NCBI GenBank assembly: GCA_015956445.1
Contig: WIUZ02000003.1
Coordinates: 1,302,001 to 1,366,000, forward strand
Direction: 5' to 3'
From: Thelephora terrestris
Lineage: Eukaryota > Basidiomycota > Agaricomycetes > Thelephorales > Thelephoraceae
DNA length: 64,000 nt
The stretch's first letter is position 1; the number at the start of each line of letters is the position of its first letter. Under the pieces are notes generated by a model that saw nothing but the letters and a program-made list of their open reading frames with translations, did no database searches and was not told the DNA's origin. Positions 20,926 to 32,929 of the stretch are shown piece by piece. The position numbers and the translations under genes are program-made.

Positions 20926-22946
20926 TGTGAGCCGGCAAAGGTAGTGTACGGAGTTCGTCTAGAATAGACGAGAGCTAATCTAGTTACAAGTCAGATGGGA
21001 ATCAGAGTGTAAATACACAAGTAGATTGACCTCAGTGCGCGGAAAGGTAAAGTGAACACTGAGGTGAAAGCAAGCGGAAACATGAGCTAAATAAGTAGCG
21101 GACCGTAATGAAAGTGAATCGGGTTGCTACGAAAACGGACGAGTCTTATGATCAAGGATATGACAAACGAAACATATGTGGGAAATATAGGGTATGTCCG
21201 AAACGGTCGAAAAGAAACTTGAATATCCTAACAACATCAGCAAAGAGGAAATCAACTTATTTTTCCCACCAGCCAAATCTGACAGATTTTGCGGTATAAA
21301 TGACAGGGCGCTTAGGACATAAACTTCTAGAAGTTAGAAAATAAGTCAAAAGGTTGCGGAAAAGGCAAAAAAAAGTCGAAATAAGTCAGAAATAAGTAAA
21401 ATTCCATGTTACTGATGCTAACACTACTCGTTAGTCAACCTCCTCCCCCCCATTTCCGTATTCATCGATGTCCGGCTGACCTATAAACATTTAAACCACC
21501 ACACCACCCCACCACAAGACTCAGAAGGAGAGGGAAGCAGGGAAGGACAGGGACGAGGGCGAAAGGAGTGAAGTGTTGAGGGGTATTATACCACCACAAT
21601 AGGAAGGGATCACTCCTGCCTACCACACCACTGAATCAAATCTTCCACCAACTCTCACACCACCCAGCTTAAATCTCGCAGCGTGTAATGTGTAACATAG
21701 GCAGTACTGTCCACACACAATAAACTAGCACCCAAAAAAAAAACTGAATTATTAAGTGCCCTTACCATGCCAAGAACATCAATCACCTGTTGGAGCTCTG
21801 CTCTGCTTGACCCCTTGATCTTCTCCATCTAGACCTCGCACAGCGGTTGTCGATAGTCGAGAGAAGGTCGCGATTCCGGATAGTGTCCAAAATACGGTCA
21901 TGACAACGGAATGCCATGGAACATGATGGAATGTTATGGAATAATGTGGAATGCGTTGGAATGTTCTGGGACATTCTCCTGTAAATTAGTATATATAGAC
22001 CTCAACCACACTTCTAAGGGAAGAGCGGTTCACCCACTGCTCAGGGAGAATCACCAACAGCTCAGTCTTCACCTAGACTGAGGCTCTCTTTGCTAGTTCC
22101 CCCCCCTCCCCCCCCCCCCCCCCCCCCCCCACAACTTTGCATCTACCCCCTACCCCTTAGGACTGATTGGTTGAGTGATTTTGAGTAATCACATACCACT
22201 TTCAGCCTCATCCTCTGTGTGAAGAAGCACTAAGTCAGAAGTACTGATCAAGCCTAGCACACTTGTGACGTTGGAGTTTTTGGTGTCTGTATTGCTGAAG
22301 TCTGATACTTTAGGCAGATAGCCCTCCACCTCGGAAGAGTGTTTGTCTAGGTAACAGCCAGATTTAGCAAGTACCACAAAGGTCTCCGACATATTCTATG
22401 ATATACCGTTTTATCCCAAGTTTATTTGAAGTTATATTTGTTTGACGTACTAGGCGTCATCTGTAGCAAGTTTAAGGTATCTGACATACCTCTATAAGCT
22501 CTACGACATATCTTGTCACTTTTACAACATACCATGCACAGCCTCAGGTGTAAGCGTACACCTTCCTTATTTGGTTTAGCTTCACAATACAGCCTCAAGC
22601 ACAGCCTCAAGTTCCATCCTTGAGTCAGGAACTCCATTCCTATCAGAACGCAGATTCCCACGGTGAAGTTAGGTGTCTAATCAGAGTGCACAGAGCCCCT
22701 GAGTGATAACATTACTGATTCCCTGGAATAAATACTAAGGGACACATTACTAGTAGATCCCCAGCGAACTCATCAGGACCAAGAGCCGGAAAGAGGAACC
22801 CTGCTCTACCCTGTGGAGTTGTTAGTTGAGTTCATTGACTGATCAACCAGCCTGCTTGGTTTCTATACTCTAGTCTCTAAGCAAACCAAAGGTTGTTAGT
22901 TATCTTCTGTATAGAAAATAACACTACACTCCCCACGAACCCGACA
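20926..22946. other. LTR and other repeat-derived DNA, no gene
   Basis: The left part from 20926 should be the 5' LTR of the gag element read on the minus strand; its far end is not certain. Further right is a TATA-like TATATATAG at about 21995 on the plus strand, a long C tract near 22100-22130, and a segment ending CGAACCCGACA near 22946 that looks like an LTR terminus. Homology to the dead kinase resumes just after it. No coding frame is supported. Confidence 0.45.
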
Positions 22947-22967
22947 CTGCACAGTCTTTGGGGGCAT
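22947..22967 (-). pseudogene. Stranded exon 1 of the dead kinase
   Basis: Reading minus from ATG 22967 gives ATGCCCCCAAAGACTGTGCA, which parallels the first exon of the intact kinase starting at 39822 (ATGCCTCCGAAGGTTAGG). Sequence to its right, interrupted only by the second LTR-like element, continues at 29569 as the promoter seen upstream of other array kinases. This is therefore probably the missing start of the pseudogene that stops at 14441, about 8.5 kb away. Confidence 0.55.
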
Positions 22968-23160
22968 TTGATGTGTGTCAGGAACATGGTATTTTTAAAC
23001 TTTTTATAACACGCTCTTTCTTCGAACTTTTCTTACCATTTCTTATGTTTGAATGCTTCACGTTCCTTATCCTCACGCCAATCATTCGAAACACACACAC
23101 GCGCGTACTATTCCCAGCGAATCGACACAACAAGCTATATACGGTGCTATCCAAATCCCC

Positions 23161-25402
23161 TCAGAAGTCAACTCTATCTACGGCAGGCCTAAAGGTCATC
23201 AACTGTCCATCCTGGAGATCATAGTGCTGGCCCCTCCTCACAAGGACCTCCCCGAACATGGCGTCACCATCTTCGGCACTCAGCTGAACGACTAGTTCAA
23301 GCCGATAAGAAGAGATGCCTTCGAGTGGACCGATCAGCCTCCCAGATGTCACCGAACTGCGGAACACCTGGTCCCACATCTCCATCACCGGGTGACTGCT
23401 TGGCAACACTATCAACATAGTCGGCAAGCAACCCTCCGTCTCCCTCATCGGACCCCTGGGTGGGATCCTGTCTTGCGAGGCCAAGCTGGTGTCGGAGTTG
23501 GATCTCGGACTCGACCTGTCGGTAAGGACGGTGGACCCAATATTGGAATCCTCGCTCCTCACCTCGACCAGACTGGTCACCATCCGACTCAACTGGTCGA
23601 GGGTAAGGATTAGCCAACGCGGTCATACAATGGGCGGGATGGCGTCGAGAGCGTTTGCAACATTGCCCCTTAGTCACCGGACGTACCTCGGCGACCCTTG
23701 GAGCATCTTCGGCTCAGTCAACTTCCATGACCTCATCCTCGATCTTAACCAACCGACTGACACTGGGGGCAGGGGCACCTGGAATCAGTGATTACATCTT
23801 GATTACATGGTGAGTTCATGTGCACTTTTCAATGATTGTAATCGCTGATTCCAGGTTGATTACATTTCAAATGTTACCTTGACATGTAATCCAACCAATG
23901 TCCACCAATTCCATTTGAAATGTTCTCACCAAATGTTTCTGGGATGCTTTCTACCTGTCAGCAAAAATGATACTGCAATGTAATCAGCATGTTCTTCAAT
24001 CGTCTGAGATGTAATCTAAATGCGCTCAAAAACATGAGATGTTTTCACAATGTACCCACTGGGCACATTCAGGAAACATTGCTTGGGAACATCTTGAGGA
24101 AATTTCAAATGGAGTTGGTGGCAACAGTTGGATTACATGTCAAGGTAACATTTGAAATGTAATCAACCTGGAATCAGCGATTACAATCATTGAAAAGTGC
24201 ACATGAACTCACCATGTAATCAAGATGTAATCACTGATTCCAGGTGCCCCTGCCCCCAGTGTGATCGGCTGCAAGACGCAGCGCCCACAATTCTCCTTGT
24301 CAGACGCGGCCAAAGTGGAAGCTGGAGCCGGAGTCGGAATGGGAACCGCGTTCTCGATCGGAGGCGTTGCATAGGACGACGGGTTAGGAGAAGGGAGTAC
24401 CACCTCGTCGGCGTATTCCAGCTCGAACGGAACGTTGGCAGTCCCCTGACCAACCAACACGGGTCCCTCCTTGCAGTTGCAGGTCTTGTCCTGCAAGGAC
24501 TCGACCTGCGCCGTCAATACAGCCACCACATTCTCAAGTTCTTCAGTCTATAAGAAGTCTCTCAGTCATTGCATAAACCTGCAAAGACTGAAAGAACCTT
24601 TTCATCCCTCCTGGCCAATGCCCCCTTGATGTTGTTGTCCCTAACCTTCAACCCGGCGATTAACTCTTGATGATTGGCGACCATTGCCTCCAACGCCTCA
24701 TTCGTTCCTTGCTGGAAGGCGGCCAGGGTCTCTTTCATCAACAAACCCTCCGCTGACAGACGAAGGACGTCTGCTTTTGCCTCCTTCATCTCATGCTCCA
24801 ATCGTTCAACCTAGGCAGTTTGATTAGTCGAGAGTCATACTCAAATATTCAAACAGAGAACCTACCCGGCTCTCCCCTTCCCAAACAAGCGACCACAAGA
24901 GACTAGTGGAAGCGGTGGCATGGCGGACGGCCCGAGGAACGGTCGCTCCGTGCTCCAACAGGTCCTGATCGTAGATCCCCCTCTGCAGGGTGTACCAGAG
25001 CTCCTTCTTGATCGGATGCTCCAACTCCCCGAACCTACCCCTCATCTGGAAGGTCACCTTCTCTGCAATTATCGTACGGACCCAGAGCTCATCGTCCCAG
25101 GTCAACCCCATCAAATGTGGGATAGTCTCCCTGAGACGTTCAGCGTCCACCTCTGTGACGACCTCCAAAATCTAGAAGCCGTTAGTTTGACATCAACGCC
25201 AAAAGAACGTAACCTCTACCTAGAGGGAGGCGTTAGTGCAAACACATGAAGCTCTAGGTCTCCCCCATACCTGGTCATCAGTGGTATAGGGAGTCCCCGC
25301 CGCACAGGCGTAGGTCTTTCGAGCGGTGGCACGGCGGTCAATGCGAGAAATGGTGGAGATGCCGTTGGCGACTTTGTAGGTGTGGTTGTTTGGGAAAGAC
25401 AT
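23161..25402 (-). pseudogene. Coiled-coil gene of LTR-like element copy 2, broken by a MITE
   Basis: This is a paralog of the gene at 15527-18063 with the same exon plan: start at 25402 (MSFPNNHTYKVANGIST), helical block, coiled coil (DVLRLSAEGLLMKETL), last exon ending VDRVDF. The 55-nt intron that holds a MITE in copy 1 is empty here. Instead a different MITE sits in the long fourth exon after CGRCVLQPI, reading into a stop within about 20 codons. The rest is only modestly diverged, so inactivation looks recent. Confidence 0.75.
23761..24261. mobile_element. Palindromic MITE with CACTGGGGG ends, copy in exon
   Basis: The 501-bp insert runs from CACTGGGGGCAGGGG to CCTGCCCCCAGTG and is flanked by TGA at 23758-23760 and 24262-24264. 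The arms are reverse complements of about 240 bp; for example TGATTACATCTTGATTACAT matches the right arm. Terminal nine bases and duplication length equal those of the 840-bp MITE at 16712, but internal sequence differs, so the two are related subfamilies. No coding frame. Confidence 0.85.
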
Positions 25403-25445
25403 GTTGGTAAGATGATGGGGAAGTTGCTGGTGTTGCTGATCAAGG

Positions 25446-27871
25446 TGTGATGATTTCGCCGTTTACCCCCTTTCATTTCCTTTATTTAACGCCTCATCAC
25501 CACTAAGTCAGTTGGTGCCCTGCCCTAAACACGGCGGTAAACTGTTTATTATGCAGTATGCCCTATGCTTAACGACTCAAAAGTCCAATACGTGGAACGT
25601 GCTACTAGTCAAGATACCCCAGAAGACCCGAGGTATAATACATGAACATGTACCGGCGGACCTTCATAAGAAGATCCCCCCTACCTGGCCCTCCGTTGCC
25701 CCTGGACGACTAGTAGATATTCAGGCTACCGACAACAAGGGATGTATTAATAAGCGTCGCGCGTTGACCTCTCGCAGAAGTCAACCGGCCTATTAATCTG
25801 ACCCTTGGATTGGACTTATGAAAACCATTATGCTTTACGACCCATGGATCACACGCAACAGACGAAATAGAAAGAAGATTCATTGGAAGCCAATAGTACA
25901 AAAGAGTTATCTAATCAATATCTCTTCGGATCCTTTGTACCACTTCCAATGCCGATCTCACCAACTCCTCATTCAACCAGTTCTGCTCCCGGATCTCGTT
26001 CGGGTCCACGTCCGACAAGTCATCGTAATCTGGAAGCTCCGTATCAGAGTTTGGTTCACTATCGGGAACGAACTCGGCGTACGGATCATACTCCAGAGTA
26101 GGCCATTGACGGCGACTACCCCAAGGAGTAGAAACGAACTCAGGACGAGGAGTGTCCCGACGGACGACTCCTACGTTCTGGTAGAATTCGTCGCTCCCAA
26201 TTTCGATGACCTCATCATCAACGGGAACCAACCTGTTCTCGTGACGGACCAACAAACGAGCAGGCGGCGACTCAGCCCGATTATGGATGATCGGCGACCC
26301 GGCCCGATGCGGAACTTCCGGCTCCTCTTCTTCGACTCGGACCTCCGGCTCGTTGCACCTCCTCTGAAGATCCCGGACTTCTCCGGTCAACTCAGAAACA
26401 CGACGAGTAAGGCGAACCTAAAACAGATAGGGTCAGAAGACATTAAAAACCTTCAACCCCTACCCGTTACCTTATCGTCCTCCAACTCTCCAGTCTTGAC
26501 AACGAGGCTCCGGACCAAGTCCTTCAATGTGATCACCTCTCCCTAAAGGAAATGTTGGGTTAGAGATGTCCAATATCTCCCGACCCCACATTTACCTTCA
26601 ACCTGTCAATCGCCATACCATGCTGTTCCTGCTCATCTTCAATCTTCAAAATGCCCTCATGACATCCAAGGAACTCCTTCTCCAGCTTCTCTATCTCTTC
26701 TCGACGACCATCAACTCGCTCATTGACATGAGCAATCTCATCCATCAACATGGACCCAACGTTACCCGTATGGATAACGCTGGCCTCCAACACAGAGTTG
26801 AAGGTCTCATTGGTCTCAGTAACGAACTTGACACCCCTGTTAAGGAGTTCGGTCGCATAGGGATTCGTCTCAATACGCGCCAACTTGCGCCGAGACACCC
26901 TACGAGAAGCCTGGATAAAATCCCTAAAACCTACAAGGAGTTAGCTTGGTTTCCTGAATCGGAATGCGCAAGCAGGGCCCCCACCTAAGTCGGTAAAACC
27001 CTCATTAGGGTCGGCGGTGGCGGTCCGGTCCATAACGTTCCCCAAAGTAGGATAAGGGCGGGAAGCATCTCGACGAGCGTGGGAGAAGCGGTCGATGTTG
27101 AAGTTGTTCTCCTGAACAGGAGAGTAGGAGGAAGAGCGACGGGTGGGAACACGAGTAGAAGCACGAGGCATATTGGCTGTGTGTGTGTGTAACAAAGGGA
27201 GGTTTGTTGGAAGACCAGTCATCCAACCCCCTTTGGTTATATACCAAATGCCACGCCCCTTCCACGACTCAGGAGTTGAGTCATCATTTCTATTGTTTAC
27301 TGCGCATGACCCACATGACATCATATGCCCCTATTTCTTAGTCATATGCTCCCCTTTTGCCATTGGCTGTTAGTCAGTCATACCCACATTCCTTCCGAAC
27401 ATTCCCAGGCTACGTCATGCTTTGTAACTGCTTTGTAATGCTCTCAAATTGCTATTGGCCGCCACACTTTCGTTTATCAGCTGATAATTTGTAGCATTAG
27501 TCACCACGTAACGCACAGACCATGCAGTGCTGTGCACGGACCATGTTTGTCTGTGTTTGTATCTTTAGGGTAGTTACATGTCACTGTCACGTCACAAATC
27601 TAAGTAGTATATATACTCAGAGTAGTTTAGCCTGTACTCCTTAGATTTGTTATCATCAGACTCTCCGTGACCTCTATTGCTGTGTGCTTAGAGCAAGAGT
27701 GCCTGAAGACCCTTGTCTCCTTCTTTCTCCTCTTCTCCAATCTAGTCTGTGAAGAGACTTCTGATATCCCTGGGTTTGCAACAGGGTTATAACTGTGTGT
27801 TTGACCCCTGTGTGTGATAGGTTTGGATAGCAAGAGTGCTATTGAACTGTAGAGGTCGCGTCGGCCTGACA
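25446..27871. mobile_element. Second type of LTR-like element, nested
   Basis: The 2426-bp insert begins TGTGATGATTTCG and ends GGCCTGACA, flanked by CAAGG at 25441-25445 and 27872-27876. Copy 1 of the host element shows the uninterrupted site. On the plus strand a TATA box (AGTATATATACT, about 27605) lies some 260 bp before the right end, again LTR-like. Its antisense gene has the same overall plan as the genes in the larger elements but unrelated-looking sequence. Confidence 0.75.
25911..27171 (-). CDS. Coiled-coil acidic protein of nested LTR-like element
   Basis: Four exons from ATG 27171 (MPRASTRVPTRRSSSY) encode about 365 aa with no stop. Residues 1-63 are basic and Ser-rich. Residues ~75-200 contain the coiled coil (REEIEKLEKEFLGCHEG, EDEQEQHGMAIDRLK, then LTRRVSELTGEVRDLQRR). 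The C-terminal ~150 residues are acidic (DDEVIEIGSDEF, SDTELPDYDDLSDVD). No domain is recognised. The layout of basic head, coiled coil and acidic tail, its antisense position and its small introns parallel the gene at 15527-18063. It may thus be a distant member of the same element-borne family. Confidence 0.6.
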
Positions 27872-29142
27872 CAAGGATGGCTCCAAGAAGACGTCCTTCT
27901 TATAGCCTAGATTGGTGATCCTTCATGTGACCTACCTCGACGAACCTCATTGGTCTGGGTCACATCAACTTCCGCCCCTGTACCATCATCGTTGGCTTAC
28001 TACATCAAGCTGACACCTCAGCCCGCAGGACGGCCTTGGAAGAACTTCGTTCTGGAACGCCTAGAATGCGCGCGCGCACTAAAAATAGGTCTCAAGACCC
28101 TGATGACCCCTTTATGACATCACAAACCCCTTTTACAGCCCCTTTATGACTTTACGATTACGACCAACCCTGGACCCTGATCACACACGTGGACAGTCAC
28201 ATCACAGTCTCCTAACCGGAGGAAGGAATCACCGTTATTCAGAAGGAGTGCCTTAGACTCCTTCTGTTTAGCCCAGCGAATGTGGAGTAGCCGTTAGCGT
28301 GAAACGCCGGCGAATCTGTAATCCCTCATGTCCCATGAGTCTAGGCCCGACCTCCTCATGTTCGGACGTACATTGAGGTTGCCACTAGTCCGTGATGCTG
28401 TTACCGCCTACAGACAACAAGGGATGTTGCATGGCTCTACTCCCGAATCCGCTGGTACAACTATGTAAAGGGAGATTGCTACCTGGCCCTTGGGTGTGAT
28501 CCCCAGGTATGAACTTTCACGACCCCGTGCCCCTATTTCTTTTTGGACTAGTGTTATCTTTACCCCTATGTTTCATGCAGATATTTCTTGTCTCTTATGC
28601 AATCCTTCACACGCTAGTAAGGCCCTTTGTCCTTTATTCTCCCACGCGTCACCTTTGTTCGCTTCCCTTACTTAGCGTTCTCACACTCCTTATCTCCCTT
28701 TGTTCGGACTTGATAAGGGTATATTAGGGTATTGACATCATGGCCACTCCTTTAGTATAAGTAGCAACTGTGGCTGTATTGTAGTGCCTTAGTTTTGTTA
28801 CCTCAGGAAATCCTCTGCCCTTCTCAGCCCAGTTGCAGTTAAGGCCAAGTCAGAGTTTCTTGTTTGATCCAAGACATCCCCATCTGCTCTCCCTCCCGCT
28901 CTGCGCGTCAACTGCGCCTCGTAACTATAGAACCCCAGCATTCATATTAGAACACCTCGAGCATCCAGTCGATCAACTGGTGGAGTCATCAAATCCTGTT
29001 GCGGGGATAAACCCTTGTTGGATAAACCGAACAAAGTACGGTTTAGGTTGGGTTTCCCTTTAGGATTTCGACCTGACTTGTAGTGACCTCGGACAACCTA
29101 TTGGAAGAATAGAGACGTGATCATTCTCTCACAAGCTAGTTG

Positions 29143-29496
29143 TGTTGAACCGGAGGTCTATGCCCGGCAGGGTCAACCGGTTCCAGCGCTTCCAGCGAGA
29201 GCCAATGCCGGAGAGCGCTGATCAAGCGACCCGAAGGGACGGTATCACATCAGTGATCCGATCGATCGGTATGACGCGCGCGTGCCTTAAGCCGCTGCAC
29301 GGACCATGCATCAGTCACACTGTATAGATGTGACGCCAATAGAGTAGATAGATATATATACCCCTCATGTGTAGATAGATCAATCAATCGCTTCTCTCTC
29401 TCTCTCTCCCCCACTAGCAACTATAAGACTCTCCCCTTCAGGTAAGACTTAGAGTACCCATGTAGTAGTATAGAATTATACTCTACCTGCTCAACA
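29143..29496 (+). mobile_element. Solo LTR
   Basis: This 354-bp sequence starts TGTTGAACC and ends GCTCAACA, flanked by AGTTG at 29138-29142 and 29497-29501. It contains a TATA box (GATATATATACCCC, about 29350) and a CT microsatellite. The uninterrupted site is visible in copy 1 at about 19370. These are standard marks of an LTR left by recombination between two LTRs. Confidence 0.85.
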
Positions 29497-29568
29497 AGTT
29501 GGACTAGTGAGTACTCCGCGGAGTCGGCTCAGTGCACTGGTAGTTGTTGGGGTAGAGTGGCCCTGACA

Positions 29569-29806
29569 ATGTGTGGTTAAGTTTGACACGGGGGTTTGCA
29601 GGCGCTGATGAGGCGGGCATCTACATTTGGACACTGGACATTGAACACTGGCAAAAGCGTGTCATTACACATCTTTTTGGTGTAGTGCACCCAGAGTATC
29701 CATAGATGCCTTTGCCGAAAATAATATTCGCGAAGGTTGTCCTTCACCCTGCTCATGACACCTGTTGCACCCAAACTGACTGTGAGCACCCTGAGCTACA
29801 TACAGA
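29569..29806. other. Displaced kinase promoter and shared 3' flank
   Basis: 29569-29690 matches the sequence upstream of the start codons at 32723 and 37103, so it is the promoter of the dead kinase. 29690-29806 matches 32810-32930 and 37780-37905, the DNA just downstream of other array kinases. No separate gene is present. Confidence 0.5.
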
Positions 29807-30190
29807 TCAATGGTATTGAGGCTTGGAGAATCTGGTTGCAGCGCACACGGTGTATATTACGTGTTTTAACTTCTCTCTCGCACCCATGCCAGAGCCACCA
29901 GTGTCGACAGGTACTGGAGGTGGTGACCTGGAAGACTAGGGGTGAGTGACACCACAGGGATGAAGAAACACCGCACAATCGTGATGAATCACATCGAATG
30001 ACGAGGTTTCTCCGGTCAACAGCAACTGCCATTCTGTTGGTTGCCCTAACGAAGGTTGGACATGCCACGACGGTCAGGATCAAAGAGCTGGATCGCTCAC
30101 CTTCACCTTCACCAACCTGGGTTTGTGTGCCTCAAAAGAAGTGAGGTTTGGCGCGACGGAGGGATCAGATGATCATGAAAATTTAAATTT
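29807..30190 (-). pseudogene. Kinase relic: C-terminal exons only
   Basis: The last exon (GMGAREKLKHVIYTV...ending RFSKPQYH) and pieces of the preceding two exons correspond to the 3' end of the kinase gene at 37906-39822. The kinase core is absent. At about 30190 the similarity stops and a fragment of another kinase gene begins, so this is a deletion junction. Confidence 0.65.
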
Positions 30191-30221
30191 CAAGGATTTC
30201 TTTTCCACGAGTAGTTGAGAA

Positions 30222-30480
30222 TTGAATGCACAAAGAACCTGCCCAGCCATACATGTCAATGTACGGCTGTGGATCAATATTGTGGATGAGTGGCTTCCTT
30301 GGGCCTTATGCATTGAGCATAATCCTTCGTGCCGAGTGTGTTGGTCAGCAACCAGTGGGCAACTACCTGAGGAGACTTTAGACTTCCGTCAGCGATTTCT
30401 CTCAGGTGGTTTAGTCACCACGCCATGGTCTTGTTTGCGATGTCTCACTATAAAACAAGGTCCAAGGCACATCAGCAAAG
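30222..30480 (-). pseudogene. Relic of tandem-kinase exon 1
   Basis: Minus-strand reading gives LREIADGSLKSPQVV and NTLGTKDYAQCI, parallel to the first exon of the tandem kinase at 8441-11484 (LRAIANGDITAPQEVV, KALGAKDYAECV). An ATG at the equivalent start region runs into a stop two codons later, and the frame is broken again further on. It abuts the 3' end of the next kinase, the same neighbour order as at 11.3-11.9 kb. Confidence 0.65.
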
Positions 30481-30899
30481 CTGTTGGTTGCTGTGAGCAT
30501 CTGCGGTGCTGTGGCAATCACACAGCACCCTTAAATGCCCGTCCCAGCACCACAGCAGTCGCATGGTTTTGCTGATACCACAGGCATAGCGTATCACCTG
30601 AATGAGTTCCTAAAAACCCGCTCCCTGCATGTGCAGTTGCCCAGTAGAAAATTCAGTTGTGACTGTTGGATTTTTTCCAAACCCAGATTGCACTAGTCTC
30701 CTAAAGCAGACCACGTATCACAACTAATAATCACCAACAAGGGATGTTAGGCAACTTTTGGCCCCCACACAAATATTTGGCAACGCAAGATTTTAGTGTA
30801 CATACTTCGTAGCAACATAGATCAGATTTAACATGAGAAAAAAAATCGGGGCAAGTGAGCTTGCCACTGACATGAGGGGTAACCTCACAGATAACATCT

Positions 30900-32723
30900 T
30901 CAAGGGAGCCGGGACTTCTTGCCAGATAATTTTATCATGGCGCGTACTGCGAGCAACGCACGCTTCAACCTCGTCCCTACCCCCACATTGAACTTATAAA
31001 AACCACTGACATCCACCTGAAGTTGCAACCGGAAATATTGGGTGAGCAGCTCCGCAGAAACGCAAGAAGCAACATACAGGAACGAGGGTCATATCCGTTA
31101 TAGTTTCTGCTGGTTGCCCTAGGGAAGGTAGACCTTGACATAAGGGCCAGGAGCAGGGACCGTAATCGCTCACCTTGTGCTAACATCGGTCCAGGCTCGC
31201 GTGATGTAATATGAGTGATGCCACCCGTGTTCATGAAGGCCTCTTGGAGCCTGTCAAGAATAGTGCGAGAGTTTGGTCGTTTCCGAGGGAAATGATCCCA
31301 ACATCCCCGCGCGAGATTCCAAGGTCCCTTCATCGAGGAGCTATGTTCTGGGATGCCAGGGCGTTTTCCCGCGATGACCTCAGTCGGCACCTCCCATTTT
31401 TTGATCCCTTCGAAGGGTGTCCTTCCTGAGAGGACCTATGTTACATCGATAAGACTGAGGGAGCAAACTATACCCATACATTAAGCCACAAACCTCATAA
31501 ATGACCATTCCAAGTGCATAGCAGTCGGACTCTTTGGTCAACCGACATTTGGGTAGATCGAATATAGTCGGATCGAAAAGCTCGGGACTCATCCATGGAT
31601 ATGTCCCCTTCGCCTTCTCCCCAGCACTAAGGGTAACAGATGTGGTTCCCGGATCTAGAGCGATTGACATGAAACCAAAGTCTGCAAGGCAAGCCCTCCC
31701 ATTGTCTTTCACGAGGATATTTAACTAGATGAAACCAACTTTCAGTACTGCTACCCACAAATTAGAAGATTGTTTGTACTCCTTTCAGATCTCCGTGAAC
31801 GACACCCATATCATGCAAGTAGACAACGCCTTGTGCAATGTCCACCAGCTGTGGGAGGAGTCAATAGACGGCAACACTCGAGGAGGAGTGATTTACCAGG
31901 GAAAGTCTATTCACGTGTGGCTTGCTCAGCAGGTACTCCCTGATGTTCCCATCTTCCATCCACGGAGAGACCATGACCAGCTCCAAGGCATTTATGTATG
32001 CACCAAGGAAGGGGAGAGTGTTTGGGTGTGAAAGCCTTTTCCACATTATCACCTCGCAGCAGAATATCTGTCATGGGTCTCAGAAGTTGTTGCACACCAT
32101 TCGATCAAACAGCAGACCTTTTTTCGCTCCTCGTCATTGCGCAGAGCCTTGATTGCGACGGCCCTTCCTTTGTAGTCCCCTTTCCATACATCGCCGTACC
32201 CCCCGCGATCAACTGCTTGTCCTGGTCGTTGTAGATTGACTGGATTCATTGTGTATAGCGTCGGTAAGACTCCGCGAGAGGCGCAGATATCGCGAAGCGA
32301 TAGAAAGCATCTCTTCCCGAGCCCATCCATCACATCCTTGGTTTCCATCCACTGGAAGGTGGGACGTCAGCGAAAGGAGAACCGTGGATATCGAATCAGA
32401 AGGTGCCCTTACTTGACCAAGAACATCAATCACACTTTGAAGCTCCCCTTCGTCTATCTTCTCCATCTCCGTTGGAGACCGTAAGACGCCTGACAACACA
32501 GCGTCGAAATCCGTGGGAGGTAGATTTGGTTTCAAGAGATCTCCCCACTGATACGATGTTGACACTTTGGGATCGCTCAAATCGTTATCGGATCCCTCCC
32601 TCGATCTGCCCTCGGGCTGGTACAATCGAAAATCAGGCTGGCACTGAGAAACGCGATAGACACACATACGCCAACATGACGAGGGCGGGGCTTCGATTGA
32701 CCTTGCCCGATCCCGGGGGACAT
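30900..32723 (-). CDS. TKL-like protein kinase
   Basis: The start is ATG 32723 (MSPGIGQGQSKPRPRHVG, 18-codon exon 1), then exon 2 (32616-32413) with the array's N-terminal module (YQWGDLLKPNLPPTDFDAVL), and a third exon from 32351 beginning WMETKDVMDGLGKRCF. Kinase marks are complete: GGYGDVWKG, AVAIKAL, HPNTLPFLGA, HGDLKG, LADFGFMSI, WMSPEL and SDCYALGMVIYEV. A substrate-lobe CW/RPNSRTILDRL block and a small basic last exon ending GKKSRLP follow. The protein is about 460 aa with no stop. It is probably an active Ser/Thr kinase of the basidiomycete-expanded TKL-like group; substrate unknown. The acceptor of the last exon appears shifted 13 nt relative to paralogs. Confidence 0.8.
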
Positions 32724-32929
32724 CTGATGTGTTGTTGGTTTGTGGTTGAGTTTGGCGCGGCGTATCTGGGTGCTGGCACAACTGGCGTCTAACATATGAC
32801 GTTGGACGCTGGCAAAGGGTATCCGTGGGCGCCCTTGCCAGAAATAATATTTGGAACATTCGGTATGCACCCTGCTCGTGACATCCGTTGCACGCAAACC
32901 GGCTGTGGGCGTTCAAAGCTACATACAGA

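Larger units (their letters stand above)
22976..29568. mobile_element. LTR-like element, copy 2, with three nested insertions
   Basis: Ends TGTCAGGAACATGG and GTGGCCCTGACA match copy 1. The flanking duplication is ATGTG (22971-22975 and 29569-29573). Without the nested LTR-like element (25446-27871), the solo LTR (29143-29496) and the MITE (23761-24261), its length is about 3.3 kb, the same as copy 1. Both halves are very similar to copy 1 at the nucleotide level. It landed a few bases upstream of the start codon of the dead kinase. Confidence 0.8.

Noticed and set aside
22090-22135. Long C tract as a telomeric or functional repeat
   Set aside because: It is a simple homopolymer within repeat-derived DNA and its length may be a sequencing or assembly effect.
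29143-29496. Treating the 354-bp insert as a MITE
   Set aside because: TG...CA ends, a 5-bp duplication and an internal TATA box fit a solo LTR better; no long inverted arms are present.
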